Source of the DNA: Lelliottia nimipressuralis
GTDB lineage: Bacteria > Pseudomonadota > Gammaproteobacteria > Enterobacterales > Enterobacteriaceae
DNA length: 64,000 bases
Direction: 5' to 3'
Assembly (NCBI RefSeq): GCF_004115925.1
Contig: NZ_SDDX01000018.1
Span: 1 to 64,000 of the forward strand
Shown here: positions 1 to 7,719 of the stretch, in pieces
Numbering within the stretch: the first letter of the stretch is position 1
Layout of the letters: the number at the start of each line of letters is the position of its first letter
Notes under the pieces: generated by a model
Seen by the model: the letters and a program-made list of their open reading frames with translations, nothing else
Told to the model about the DNA's origin: nothing
The model's database searches: none
Program-made: the position numbers and the translations under genes

Positions 1-141
1 TTTATGCAGATGCTGTTCGGCACCGAGTCACTTCCGTTCCGCTATTGGGTCATTACCTTTATTATCGGCTTCGCGATGTTCCTGATTGTCGAAATCGAAA
101 AACCGTTGACTCGCAGGTGGCGGGTGGATGCGACAGGTTAG
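1..141 (+). CDS. C-terminal end of a probable cation-transporting P-type ATPase (partial)
   Basis: Only the last 46 codons are in the window; the gene begins upstream. The visible peptide has one hydrophobic segment (FRYWVITFIIGFAMFLIVEI) followed by a short basic tail ending in a TAG stop. It resembles the final membrane helix of P1/P2-type cation ATPases, which end with a helix and a short cytoplasmic tail. The catalytic DKTG phosphorylation site and the hinge motif lie outside the window, so the substrate cannot be named. The family call rests on this one helix and is tentative. Confidence 0.5.
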   Translation, partial: FMQMLFGTESLPFRYWVITFIIGFAMFLIVEIEKPLTRRWRVDATG

Positions 142-200
142 CCCTGAGGCCGGGTAAGGTGCAGCCGCCGCCCGGTAATTTCCCTGAACGCAGAAAAGCA

Positions 201-227
201 AAAAGCCTGCTTTAAAAGCAGGCTTTT
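201..227 (-). terminator. Rho-independent terminator of the first tRNA-Asn gene
   Basis: An 8-bp GC-rich stem (AAGCCTGC / GCAGGCTT) with a short loop is followed on the minus strand by a T-rich tract. It sits just 3' of the tRNA. An almost identical hairpin follows the second tRNA-Asn copy at 2615-2641. Confidence 0.8.
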
Positions 228-233
228 CAAATT

Positions 234-309
234 TGGCTCCTCTGACTGGACTCGAACCAGTGACATACGGATTAACAGTCCGCCGTTCTACCGACTGAAC
301 TACAGAGGA
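234..309 (-). tRNA. tRNA-Asn (anticodon GTT), copy 1
   Basis: A 76-nt gene including the encoded CCA end. The acceptor stem TCCTCTG pairs with CAGAGGA, the anticodon loop reads CTGTTAA with anticodon GTT, and the T-arm contains GGTTCGAGTCC. It matches the E. coli asnT/U/V/W sequence as I recall it. A copy that appears base-identical lies at 2648-2723, so the nac-cbl pair is bracketed by two direct copies. Confidence 0.98.
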
Positions 310-424
310 ATCGTGTGAACGGGGCGCATATTATCGACCCCAATAACGCTTGTCAAAGGGGAGATCGATCCCTTGTGATCGTTTGCTGACAAAATCAGCA
401 AAGTGCTTTTTTTCCCGGCAAAAT

Positions 425-441
425 GCACACTTCTGGTGCAG
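425..441 (+). promoter_or_regulatory. NtrC-binding site upstream of nac
   Basis: TGCACACTTCTGGTGCA fits the NtrC palindrome TGCAC-N7-GTGCA. It lies about 117 bp upstream of the sigma-54 promoter at 558-573, a usual distance for an enhancer contacted by DNA looping. It falls in the 310-629 gene-free stretch, which otherwise shows only the nac promoter. Confidence 0.8.
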
Positions 442-557
442 GCTTACCCCTTATGGGGCAGATCGTAAACCGCTGTTTCAGTAATAAAACGGAGCAGGGT
501 GATTAGATTTCCTTATTTTCAGCCGCTTAGCGTACTCATCCGTCCTCTTTTAAAAAC

Positions 558-573
558 TGGCATCCATATTGCA
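558..573 (+). promoter_or_regulatory. sigma-54 promoter of nac
   Basis: TGGCATCCATATTGCA fits the -24/-12 consensus TGGCACG-N4-TTGCW, with the invariant GG and GC at correct spacing. It is 56 bp upstream of the nac ATG. With the NtrC site at 425-441 it indicates nitrogen-limitation control, as known for nac in Klebsiella and E. coli. Confidence 0.85.
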
Positions 574-629
574 AAAACTCTTTCAACAATGAGCGCCAGT
601 ACCGGCACTGTATTTTAACAGGGGGCAAA

Positions 630-1547
630 ATGAACTTAAGACGACTGAAATACTTCGTAAAAATCGTCGATATCGGTAGCCTGACCCAGGCCGCGGAAGT
701 GTTGCATATCGCGCAGCCTGCGCTGAGCCAGCAGGTGGCCACTCTGGAAGGTGAACTGGACCAGCAGCTGTTGATCCGCACCAAGCGTGGCGTGACGCCA
801 ACGGAAGCCGGTAAGATTCTCTACACCCATGCGCGCACAATTCTGCGCCAGTGCGAACAAGCGCAGCTGGCCGTATGTAACGTCGGACACACCCTGAGCG
901 GACAGGTGTCGATTGGTCTTGCGCCAGGCACCGCCGCGTCTTCCATCACCATGCCGCTGCTGCAGGCCGTTCGCGCCGAGCTGCCGGAGGTGCTAGTCTA
1001 TCTGCATGAAAACAGCGGATCGGTTCTTAACGATAAACTGCTTAATGGTCAGCTCGACATGGCGGTACTGTACGATCGCTCACCGATTGCGGGGATCACC
1101 AGCCAGCCGTTGCTGAAAGAAGATCTCTATCTCGTAGGGACGCGCGATTGTCCGGGCCAGAGCATTGATTTAACTGCTGTGGCAGAGATGAATCTGTTCT
1201 TGCCGCGCGATTACAGCGCCGTGCGTCTGCGCGTCGACGAAGCTTTCTCTCTGCGTCGCCTGACGGCAAAAATCATCGGTGAGATCGACTCTATCTCGAC
1301 GCTGACCGCCGCGATTGCCAGCGGAATGGGCGTCACGGTGCTGCCGGAATCCGCCGCGCGTTCTCTTTGCAGCGCCGCGAACGGCTGGATGGCGCGGATC
1401 ACCACGCCATCCATGAGCCTGCCGCTGTCTCTGAATATGTCTGCCCGCGGCTCTCTGTCGCCACAGGCGCAGGCGGTGAAAGAGATCTTGATGTCGCTGG
1501 TCAGCCGTCCATCGCTGGAGAATCGTGAACTGCAGCTCGTGAGCTGA
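630..1547 (+). CDS. nac: Nac, LysR-type nitrogen assimilation control protein
   Basis: A 305-residue LysR-type regulator. Residues ~1-60 form the winged helix-turn-helix (LTQAAEVLHIAQPALSQQVATLE) and the rest is the two-lobed effector domain. The sequence closely follows Klebsiella Nac, including the QLVS C-terminus and the IASGMGV segment. In that family Nac couples sigma-54/NtrC nitrogen control to sigma-70 genes, activating alternative nitrogen-source operons and repressing gdhA and its own gene. The ATG has a strong AGGGGGC ribosome site. A consensus sigma-54 promoter and an NtrC site lie upstream. A 26-codon frame and cbl follow on the same strand. Confidence 0.97.
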   Translation: MNLRRLKYFVKIVDIGSLTQAAEVLHIAQPALSQQVATLEGELDQQLLIRTKRGVTPTEAGKILYTHARTILRQCEQAQLAVCNVGHTLSGQVSIGLAPGTAASSITMPLLQAVRAELPEVLVYLHENSGSVLNDKLLNGQLDMAVLYDRSPIAGITSQPLLKEDLYLVGTRDCPGQSIDLTAVAEMNLFLPRDYSAVRLRVDEAFSLRRLTAKIIGEIDSISTLTAAIASGMGVTVLPESAARSLCSAANGWMARITTPSMSLPLSLNMSARGSLSPQAQAVKEILMSLVSRPSLENRELQLVS

Positions 1548-1566
1548 TATTCCATAAAGGAATAAG

Positions 1567-1647
1567 ATGCTGGTTTTTATTATTTGTTCTGCAGGTCTGC
1601 TGACTCTAACAATAGGGCTATGTCAGATGCGCCGGAGTGAATCGTGA
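1567..1647 (+). CDS. Possible 26-residue single-helix membrane peptide between nac and cbl
   Basis: An ATG frame of 26 codons has a ribosome site (AAAGGAAT) nine bases upstream. It encodes a hydrophobic stretch MLVFIICSAGLLTLTIGL followed by a short polar, basic tail. Its TGA (1645-1647) overlaps the GTG start of cbl (1644-1646) in a GTGA arrangement typical of translational coupling. No known family is recognised. The hydrophobicity could be accidental, but the ribosome site, the coupling and the absence of any other role for this spacer make translation plausible. Confidence 0.45.
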   Translation: MLVFIICSAGLLTLTIGLCQMRRSES

Positions 1648-2594
1648 ATTTCCAGCAACTTAAAATTATCCGTGAGGCGGCCAGGCGGGACTATAACCTG
1701 ACCGAAGTCGCCAATATGCTTTACACCTCTCAGTCAGGCGTCAGCCGCCACATCCGCGAGCTGGAAGAAGAGCTGGGCATTGAGATTTTCATCCGCCGCG
1801 GCAAACGCCTGCTGGGGATGACGGAGCCAGGTAAAGCGTTACTGACCATCGCTGAGCGCATACTCAACGAAGCCAGCAACGTTCGACGCCTGGCGGATCT
1901 CTTCACTAACGACGCGTCCGGGGTGCTGACAATCGCCACCACCCATACGCAGGCGCGCTACAGTTTACCGCCGGTGATCAAGGCATTTCGTGAGCTGTTT
2001 CCGGACGTCCGGCTGGAGCTGATTCAGGGCACACCGCAGGAGATCGAAGTGCTGCTGCAAAATGGCGGGGCGGATATCGGTATCGCCAGTGAACGCCTGA
2101 GTAACGATCCACTGCTGGTGGCGTTCCCCTGGTTCCGCTGGCACCACAGCCTGCTATTGCCCGTTGACCATCCACTTCATCAGGTTTCGCCCCTCACGCT
2201 CGAAGACATTGTCAAATGGCCGCTGATTACCTATCGGCAGGGCATTACCGGCCGTTCGCGTATCGACGAAGCCTTTAATCGCAAAGGGCTGACGCCGGAT
2301 ATCGTGCTGAGTGCACAGGATTCGGATGTGATCAAAACCTATGTAGAGCTGGGGCTTGGCATCGGCCTGGTGGCGGAACAGTCTGGCGGCGAGCGCGAGC
2401 TGGGAGATTTGGTGCGCCTGGATACCCGCCATCTGTTTGATGCCAACACCGTCTGGCTGGGGCTTAAACGCGGACAGCTGCAACGTAACTATGTCTGGCG
2501 CTTTATCGAGCTGTGCAATGCCGGGCTGTCGGTGGATGAAATTAAGCGCCAGGTAATGGAAACGGAAGAAGTGGCAATTGATTATCAGATTTGA
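1644..2594 (+). CDS. cbl: Cbl, LysR-type regulator of sulfonate/sulfate-starvation genes
   Basis: 316 residues, the same length as E. coli Cbl. It is a CysB-like LysR regulator with an N-terminal HTH (LTEVANMLYTSQSGVSRHIR) and a CysB-type effector domain containing ATTHTQARYSLPP. In E. coli, Cbl activates ssuEADCB and tauABCD for sulfonate use when sulfate is scarce, and nac-cbl cotranscription links this to nitrogen status. The start is GTG, overlapping the stop of the small frame at 1567-1647, so its translation may depend on the upstream frame. It is followed by the terminator and tRNA of the opposite strand. Confidence 0.96.
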   Translation: MNFQQLKIIREAARRDYNLTEVANMLYTSQSGVSRHIRELEEELGIEIFIRRGKRLLGMTEPGKALLTIAERILNEASNVRRLADLFTNDASGVLTIATTHTQARYSLPPVIKAFRELFPDVRLELIQGTPQEIEVLLQNGGADIGIASERLSNDPLLVAFPWFRWHHSLLLPVDHPLHQVSPLTLEDIVKWPLITYRQGITGRSRIDEAFNRKGLTPDIVLSAQDSDVIKTYVELGLGIGLVAEQSGGERELGDLVRLDTRHLFDANTVWLGLKRGQLQRNYVWRFIELCNAGLSVDEIKRQVMETEEVAIDYQI

Positions 2595-2614
2595 GGGTGG
2601 AATGCGGAAAAGCA

Positions 2615-2641
2615 AAAAGCCTGCTGTAAAAGCAGGCTTTT
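2615..2641 (-). terminator. Rho-independent terminator of the second tRNA-Asn gene
   Basis: Same hairpin as at 201-227, with one base difference in the loop. On the minus strand it ends with a T-rich tract. It may also serve cbl transcription from the other side. Confidence 0.8.
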
Positions 2642-2647
2642 CAAATT

Positions 2648-2723
2648 TGGCTCCTCTGACTGGACTCGAACCAGTGACATACGGATTAACAGTCCGCCGT
2701 TCTACCGACTGAACTACAGAGGA
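2648..2723 (-). tRNA. tRNA-Asn (anticodon GTT), copy 2
   Basis: 76 nt, apparently identical to the copy at 234-309 and with closely matching flanks on both sides. The anticodon GTT and encoded CCA are present. The pair forms a direct repeat of about 140 bp separated by 2.27 kb. Confidence 0.98.
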
Positions 2724-2823
2724 ATCGTGTGAACGAGGCGCATGTTAATGGCCTCGCTATTTTGTGTCAACACTAAATTCAACTTGCTGATTCAAATGAT
2801 TAATTAAGAGCCAACCTGCTGTT

Positions 2824-3621
2824 TTAGTGTACTTGGGAGGACGAATGTCCACCAGGTCCCGCATTTTCACGTAGACGCTGCAGGGGATCTTGCTGGTAAA
2901 AATGGCAAAAACGCTGCCACAGCGCCGGGAAGCGGGGTGCGAATAGTTCGGGTGCGCTGAAGAAATATTCCGACAACACCGCAAAACACTCTGCCGGATC
3001 GGTCGCTGCGTAGGCATCAATGCTGGCTGCGCTTTCACCCACCAGATCGATCTCATCCTGGATATTGTTCATTGCCGCATGGAGATCGTGCTCCCAGCTC
3101 GCAACTTCCCGCAGAGGGATAAATGGCACGCCGCTGGCGCGATCGCCGTTGCGGGTATCCAGCTTATGGGCGACTTCGTGAATAATCAGATTAAAACCGG
3201 AGGCGTCAAAGGAGTCCTGAATATCCAGCCAGTTGAGGATAATCGGGCCTTGCTGCCAGCTTTGTCCGGACTGCACGACGCGCTGATTATGCACCAGCCC
3301 AATGTCATCTTCCCATTCGTCGTCCACCACGAATGGCGCCGGGTAGATCAGCACTTCATGGAAGCCGTCGAGCCACTCAAAGCCCAACTCCAGCACAGGC
3401 AAACAGAAGAGCAGGGCGATACGCGCGCTTTTAAGGGCGTCCAGCTCAAAACCCTGAAGCGGGACGAGGCGCTTTTGCTGTAAAAAACGATCGGCTAACT
3501 GAACCAGTCGGGTTTGCTCATCGGGGTCGAGACTGGCGAGTACCGGAATAGCCAGCGCCTCTTCCCACGGAAAAGTCGTGTTCGGTGCGGTTTCGTTCGA
3601 TTTCCAGGGCCACTTAATCAT
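2824..3621 (-). CDS. mtfA: MtfA, zinc metallopeptidase that binds Mlc
   Basis: 265 residues, the length of E. coli MtfA (YeeI). The gluzincin motif HEVAHKLD (HExxH) is present, with a downstream glutamate in the [12 protein letters not shown] helix as third ligand candidate. In E. coli, MtfA binds the glucose repressor Mlc and thereby derepresses ptsG; it also has aminopeptidase activity. The protein is cytosolic with no signal peptide. It is a single-gene unit read away from serU, as in K-12. The ATG was chosen because MIKWPWK is the conserved N-terminus. Confidence 0.95.
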   Translation of the reverse strand: MIKWPWKSNETAPNTTFPWEEALAIPVLASLDPDEQTRLVQLADRFLQQKRLVPLQGFELDALKSARIALLFCLPVLELGFEWLDGFHEVLIYPAPFVVDDEWEDDIGLVHNQRVVQSGQSWQQGPIILNWLDIQDSFDASGFNLIIHEVAHKLDTRNGDRASGVPFIPLREVASWEHDLHAAMNNIQDEIDLVGESAASIDAYAATDPAECFAVLSEYFFSAPELFAPRFPALWQRFCHFYQQDPLQRLRENAGPGGHSSSQVH

Positions 3622-3714
3622 CGCTTCGCTCGCAAACTCATCACTTGAACAAAAATGCAGGATAAGGATCTGTTAAAATGCCAAATTACCTGGCATCATG
3701 GCAACCACTATAAC

Positions 3715-3804
3715 GGAGAGATGCCGGAGCGGCTGAACGGACTAGTCTCGAAAACTAGAGTAGGGGCAACTCTACCGGGGGTTCAAATCCCCCTCTCTCC
3801 GCCA
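3715..3804 (+). tRNA. serU: tRNA-Ser (anticodon CGA)
   Basis: A 90-nt class II tRNA with the long variable arm (GTAGGGGCAACTCTAC), anticodon CGA and encoded CCA, matching E. coli serU. The anticodon stem is ACTAG/CTAGA here where I recall ACCGG/CCGGA in E. coli. The change is paired on both sides, so the stem is kept. 3805-3982 downstream shows no gene. Confidence 0.97.
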
Positions 3805-3982
3805 CTTCACTGCTTTATCGTCATCATTTCTCATCGGACTCCTTCCAGCGCCCTCATTCTGAATGAGGTCAGCATCAAGATGCACCTGAAGTTCGCAGGA
3901 GTCTAGCCTTAGTGCTTTTTCAAGTCATTGATGTTTTATGCAACTTGAGAGAGATATCTCGCTCTTAGCGCTTTTCCCCCTT

Positions 3983-4678
3983 TCAAACTGCCCGTTTATC
4001 ATACTGATGCCGACATAGCGTCCCGACATTGCGGTTGTTGCTTTTCGCGCCAGTATGCAGATAAAGCGGTTTTGCCTCATGTACCCAAAAGCTGTCACCT
4101 GCCTGCATTTGTTGATTAAAAATCGTTGCCTCTGGATACAGATCGCGTAACCGACCGCTGCTAAGACCAAACCACTGCCGCGATAGGGTTCTGAACTCCT
4201 GCGTGCTCAGGAGCTTGCCGCCCAACCGCGCGCAATGCTCGCGCGCGCGGGCAAAATTTTTATCCAGTTCGCCATCACCCGTAAGCCAGGTGTCGACGAT
4301 AAAGTCGTGGCGCTGCGTATTGCCGGTCTTGAGGTTTTTCAGCGTCAGCGTCATGGCTCTCTCCTCTGCACGCGGTTGCCTGATCATCATAAGCTGGATC
4401 CGTCCCTCCACGGGCTGCGGCTTTATCACTATCCAGTCATGGTTAACGCTAAATTTCAGATCGTTGAGATTAAGAGACTCACTGTTGCTGCTCATCGTGA
4501 CGTACGCACCCGTAAACCCTGTGCTTAACATCTCTGCCGTTCGAAATCCGGGCATGCTGGGGGAGTGAAAACTGATCTTACTGAGATAATCCGCTTTGTC
4601 GGGAGGTGCAGGATCAGCCGATACGGTCAGCGGCAGCAGCAGAGGGAGAGTCGCGACGGTCCGCAGTAAAATAGTCAT
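3983..4678 (-). CDS. Exported protein of unknown function
   Basis: A 231-residue protein with an N-terminal signal peptide (MTILLRTVATLPLLLPLTVSA, likely cut before DPAPP), so it is periplasmic or surface-exposed. The middle is beta-rich without a recognised domain. The last ~75 residues (AREHCARLGGKLLSTQEF, later FWVHEA and a late Cys) resemble the C-type-lectin-like end module of intimin/invasin-type proteins, with one Cys at each end that could pair. The ATG at 4678 has a GGGG ribosome site nine bases upstream; in-frame ATG 4687 and TTG 4693 are alternatives. It follows the membrane protein at 4699-5271 by 20 bases, so the two are probably cotranscribed. Confidence 0.7.
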   Translation of the reverse strand: MTILLRTVATLPLLLPLTVSADPAPPDKADYLSKISFHSPSMPGFRTAEMLSTGFTGAYVTMSSNSESLNLNDLKFSVNHDWIVIKPQPVEGRIQLMMIRQPRAEERAMTLTLKNLKTGNTQRHDFIVDTWLTGDGELDKNFARAREHCARLGGKLLSTQEFRTLSRQWFGLSSGRLRDLYPEATIFNQQMQAGDSFWVHEAKPLYLHTGAKSNNRNVGTLCRHQYDKRAV

Positions 4679-4698
4679 TATCGGCATCCCCAACGGTA

Positions 4699-5271
4699 TT
4701 AAGTGTGGGCCAGCAAACGGCCGGTTAAGATTTCCTGGTCAAGCTTTAGCGCTTCTTTATTCTGAATAGTACCTGCGGATTTCAGAGCAATAAAAATCAG
4801 CAGCGAGCAGGCGATAAAGGCTGCTAAATAATAGCCGCTCATCAGGAGATATCCGGCAAGGGAGATATAAATAAGGCCTGTTACGGCACTTGTCAGTGCA
4901 ACTTTAAGTGCCACTTTTTCGCTCCGCCTGAATGAGACGCCCATGAGCGTGGCGAAAAAGATCATACTCAGAATGACACCGACGGCGGGAATACTGCAGA
5001 CAGCCGCCGCGACGATAAAAAGAAAGTTCTGGTATTTGCGTAGCAGCGGCTTATGGGCAAAAAAGTCCGTTTCATACAGGGTTTGCGTCGAGACGTTGAA
5101 CAGTCGCACCAGCCGCTGTTTACGTAATAACAGACGCACGACATGACCTGTTTTCAGATGCAGCAGCACATCAGCCGGGATGTCGAAGACTTCTCTCGTA
5201 TCGCCGCATTTAAGGACAACAGAATTCCACTGAATCTTTTCAATCTCGCCGATCAGGAGTTTTTTTTCCAT
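4699..5271 (-). CDS. Membrane protein of unknown function
   Basis: 190 residues. An N-terminal ~80-residue soluble part (KIQWNSVVLKCGDTREVFDIP, beta-rich) precedes about four hydrophobic segments (FLFIVAAAVCSIPAVGVIL, VALTSAVTGLIYISLAGYLL, YLAAFIACSLLIFIAL and one between). No family is recognised. The start has an AAAGGAT ribosome site. It is immediately upstream of the exported protein at 3983-4678 on the same strand, suggesting a two-gene unit in which one protein is membrane-bound and the other exported. 5272-5550 upstream is AT-rich and gene-free. Confidence 0.7.
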   Translation of the reverse strand: MEKKLLIGEIEKIQWNSVVLKCGDTREVFDIPADVLLHLKTGHVVRLLLRKQRLVRLFNVSTQTLYETDFFAHKPLLRKYQNFLFIVAAAVCSIPAVGVILSMIFFATLMGVSFRRSEKVALKVALTSAVTGLIYISLAGYLLMSGYYLAAFIACSLLIFIALKSAGTIQNKEALKLDQEILTGRLLAHT

Positions 5272-5550
5272 TTATCCTTTTCATCGTGTCTGAATAACTG
5301 CCTGAATTTCCTGCGCCAGATTGTAGGCATTAGAGCCTGTAGAAATGTAAATAACTCTGCGGGATTCATAAGGTATTGTGGATATTATTCAGCCCTACGT
5401 AATAGGCATAACATAAATAAGGTCTTTAATGCAGGTATAAGACCTGAACCCGACATGGCCTGTGAGGGGAGCGCAAGGTAAAAACAGGTAAATGAGTCGT
5501 TGCAGAAATTAATGATAAGTTAAAATTATTTTTTCTGCTCAGGGGGCAAT

Positions 5551-5949
5551 ATGCACATACTGGATGCTTTACTGGCCTTTTCGGCCTATTTTTTTATCGG
5601 CGTGGCCATGGTGATTGTTTTTCTTTTTGTTTACACCAAAGTGACGCCGCACGATGAATGGCAACTGATTAAAGATAACAATGCGGCGGCTGCGCTGGCC
5701 TTCAGCGGTACGCTATTAGGTTTTGTCATTCCGCTCTCCAGCGCGGCAGTGAATTCCGTGGGGGTCCTGGATTACTGCATCTGGGGTGGAGTGGCTTTTG
5801 TCGTCCAGCTTCTGATTTATGCCGGCGTGCGCCTCTACATGCCAACACTGGGTGACAAGATTTCCAGTAACAACATCGCTGCGGGGGTGTTCATGGGCAT
5901 TTTTGCGTTGGCAGGGGGTATCCTCAACGCGGCCTGTATGACCTGGTAG
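5551..5949 (+). CDS. YjfL-like DUF350 inner-membrane protein
   Basis: 132 residues, the same length as E. coli YjfL and very similar to it (MHILDALLAFSAYFFIGVAM at the start, GGILNAACMTW at the end). It has four hydrophobic helices, and the NNAAAALAFSGTLLGFVIPL segment is the DUF350 core. In E. coli yjfL sits in the yjfIJKLMC operon; here none of those partners is adjacent, so this is an orphan copy. The function of the family is not known. AGGGGGC is a strong ribosome site. It ends at a bidirectional terminator shared with the fumarase gene. Confidence 0.85.
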   Translation: MHILDALLAFSAYFFIGVAMVIVFLFVYTKVTPHDEWQLIKDNNAAAALAFSGTLLGFVIPLSSAAVNSVGVLDYCIWGGVAFVVQLLIYAGVRLYMPTLGDKISSNNIAAGVFMGIFALAGGILNAACMTW

Positions 5950-5970
5950 TGACGACACATTGCGGAAATA

Positions 5971-6000
5971 AAAAAGCCAGGCCTTATGCCTGGCTTTTTA
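5971..6000. terminator. Bidirectional terminator between yjfL-like gene and fumarase
   Basis: The stem AAAAAGCCAGGC / GCCTGGCTTTTT with a four-base loop has A and T runs on both sides, suiting both the plus-strand yjfL-like gene and the minus-strand fumarase gene that converge here. Confidence 0.85.
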
Positions 6001-6014
6001 CTTTACAGAATCAT

Positions 6015-7664
6015 TCAACGCTGCGCGCAACCCGCGCACTGCTTGTTCTGGATCTGCTGGAAGAAGTCATTTCCTTTGTCATCCACCAGGATAAACGCCG
6101 GGAAGTTTTCTACTTCGATTTTCCAGATAGCTTCCATACCCAGTTCAGGCCAGGCGACACACTCCAGACTCTTAATGCTGTTTTGCGCCAGCACCGCTGC
6201 CGGGCCGCCGATGCTGCCCAGATAGAAACCGCCGTGCTTGTGGCAGGCATCCGTGACCTGCTGGCTGCGGTTACCTTTCGCCAGCATGACCATACTTGCA
6301 CCGTGCGATTGCAGTAAATCCACATACGAGTCCATACGACCGGCCGTGGTTGGGCCTAACGAGCCAGAAGCATACCCCTCCGGTGTCTTGGCCGGGCCAG
6401 CGTAATAGATCGGGTGATCTTTGACGTATTGCGGCAGTTCTTCTCCCTTATCCAGCAGCTCTTTCAGCTTGGCATGAGCGATATCACGCGCCACGATAAT
6501 GGTGCCGTTCAGGGACAGACGGGTCGAAACCGGATGGGCTGAGAGCTGTGCCAGGATCTCGTGCATCGGCTGGTTCAGGTTAATGCTGACCACCTCGCCT
6601 TCACCCTGTTGACGCAGTGATTCAGGAATGTACTGGCCCGGATTGTGTTCCAGTTTCTCAATCCAGATCCCGTCGCGGTTGATTTTCGCTTTGATGTTAC
6701 GGTCAGCTGAGCACGATACGCCCATGCCGACAGGGCAGGAGGCGCCGTGGCGCGGCAAGCGGATTACGCGAATATCGTGGGCGAAATATTTCCCGCCGAA
6801 CTGAGCGCCCAGGCCCAGATTTTGCGCTTCCAGCAGCAGTTCCTGCTCCAGCTGAACATCGCGGAACGCCTGGCCGTGTTCGTTACCTTCTGTCGGCAGG
6901 CCGTCGTAGTAGCGAGTTGACGCCAGTTTCACGGTTTTCAGGGTGCTTTCAGCAGAGGTTCCGCCAATCACAAAGGCGATATGGTAAGGCGGGCAGGCCG
7001 CCGTACCCAGGGAACGCATCTTCTCGACCAGGTAATTTTTCAGTTTAGCCGGGGTGATGAGCGCTTTGGTTTCCTGATACAGATAGGTTTTGTTGGCGGA
7101 ACCGCCGCCTTTCGCCATGCACAGGAACTTGTACTCATCGCCGTCGACACTGTAGAGGTCGATCTGCGCGGGCAGGTTGGTGCCGGTATTCACCTCTTTA
7201 TACATATCCAGCGCGGCGTTCTGGGAGTAGCGCAGGTTATCTTCGATGTAAGTGTTGTACACACCCTGGCTCAGCGCGGCTTCGTCGCCACCGCCGGTCC
7301 AGACACGCTGGCCTTTTTTGCCCATGATGATCGCCGTCCCCGTATCCTGGCAGGTCGGCAGCACGCCTTTGGCCGCGATTTCAGAGTTGCGCAGGAACTG
7401 CAGGGCGACATATTTATCGTTTTCGCTGGCTTCCGGGTCGTTGAGGATCGCCGCAACCTGTTTCTGGTGCGACGGGCGCAGCATAAAGGCCGCATCGTGG
7501 AACGCCTGCTGAGCGAGCAGAGTCAGGGCCTCTGGCTCGACCTGGAGAATCTCCTGGCCGTTAAATTCCGCCACGGAGACGTGCTCTTTGGTCAGCAGAT
7601 AATATTCGGTGTCGTCATGTGCGAGAGGGAAGGGATTCTGATAGTAAAAGGTTTTGTTCGACAT
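6015..7664 (-). CDS. Class I (iron-sulfur) fumarate hydratase
   Basis: 549 residues, matching the length of E. coli FumA/FumB. It catalyses reversible hydration of fumarate to L-malate in the cytoplasm. Class I enzymes hold a [4Fe-4S] cluster through three Cys; candidates are in [15 protein letters not shown] and GASCPVGMG. The C-terminal beta subunit-like part carries the [11 protein letters not shown] signature. It lies downstream of a dicarboxylate transporter on the same strand and near a fumarate reductase and DcuSR, so the likely role is anaerobic malate-to-fumarate conversion (FumB-like). FumA versus FumB cannot be settled from this sequence alone, and tartrate as substrate is less likely because the enzyme is a single chain. 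Confidence 0.93.
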   Translation of the reverse strand: MSNKTFYYQNPFPLAHDDTEYYLLTKEHVSVAEFNGQEILQVEPEALTLLAQQAFHDAAFMLRPSHQKQVAAILNDPEASENDKYVALQFLRNSEIAAKGVLPTCQDTGTAIIMGKKGQRVWTGGGDEAALSQGVYNTYIEDNLRYSQNAALDMYKEVNTGTNLPAQIDLYSVDGDEYKFLCMAKGGGSANKTYLYQETKALITPAKLKNYLVEKMRSLGTAACPPYHIAFVIGGTSAESTLKTVKLASTRYYDGLPTEGNEHGQAFRDVQLEQELLLEAQNLGLGAQFGGKYFAHDIRVIRLPRHGASCPVGMGVSCSADRNIKAKINRDGIWIEKLEHNPGQYIPESLRQQGEGEVVSINLNQPMHEILAQLSAHPVSTRLSLNGTIIVARDIAHAKLKELLDKGEELPQYVKDHPIYYAGPAKTPEGYASGSLGPTTAGRMDSYVDLLQSHGASMVMLAKGNRSQQVTDACHKHGGFYLGSIGGPAAVLAQNSIKSLECVAWPELGMEAIWKIEVENFPAFILVDDKGNDFFQQIQNKQCAGCAQR

Positions 7665-7686
7665 TGCGTATCACTCCATAAAATTA

Positions 7687-7714
7687 AACCGCCGGAGGGT
7701 ACCCTCCGGCGGTT
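7687..7714. repeat. Perfect 28-bp palindrome between transporter and fumarase genes
   Basis: Both arms of 14 bases (AACCGCCGGAGGGT and its complement) match perfectly with no loop. There is no T-run on the minus strand, so it is not a classical terminator. It may stabilise mRNA ends or set the expression ratio of the two genes. Confidence 0.7.
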
Positions 7715-7719
7715 ATGAA

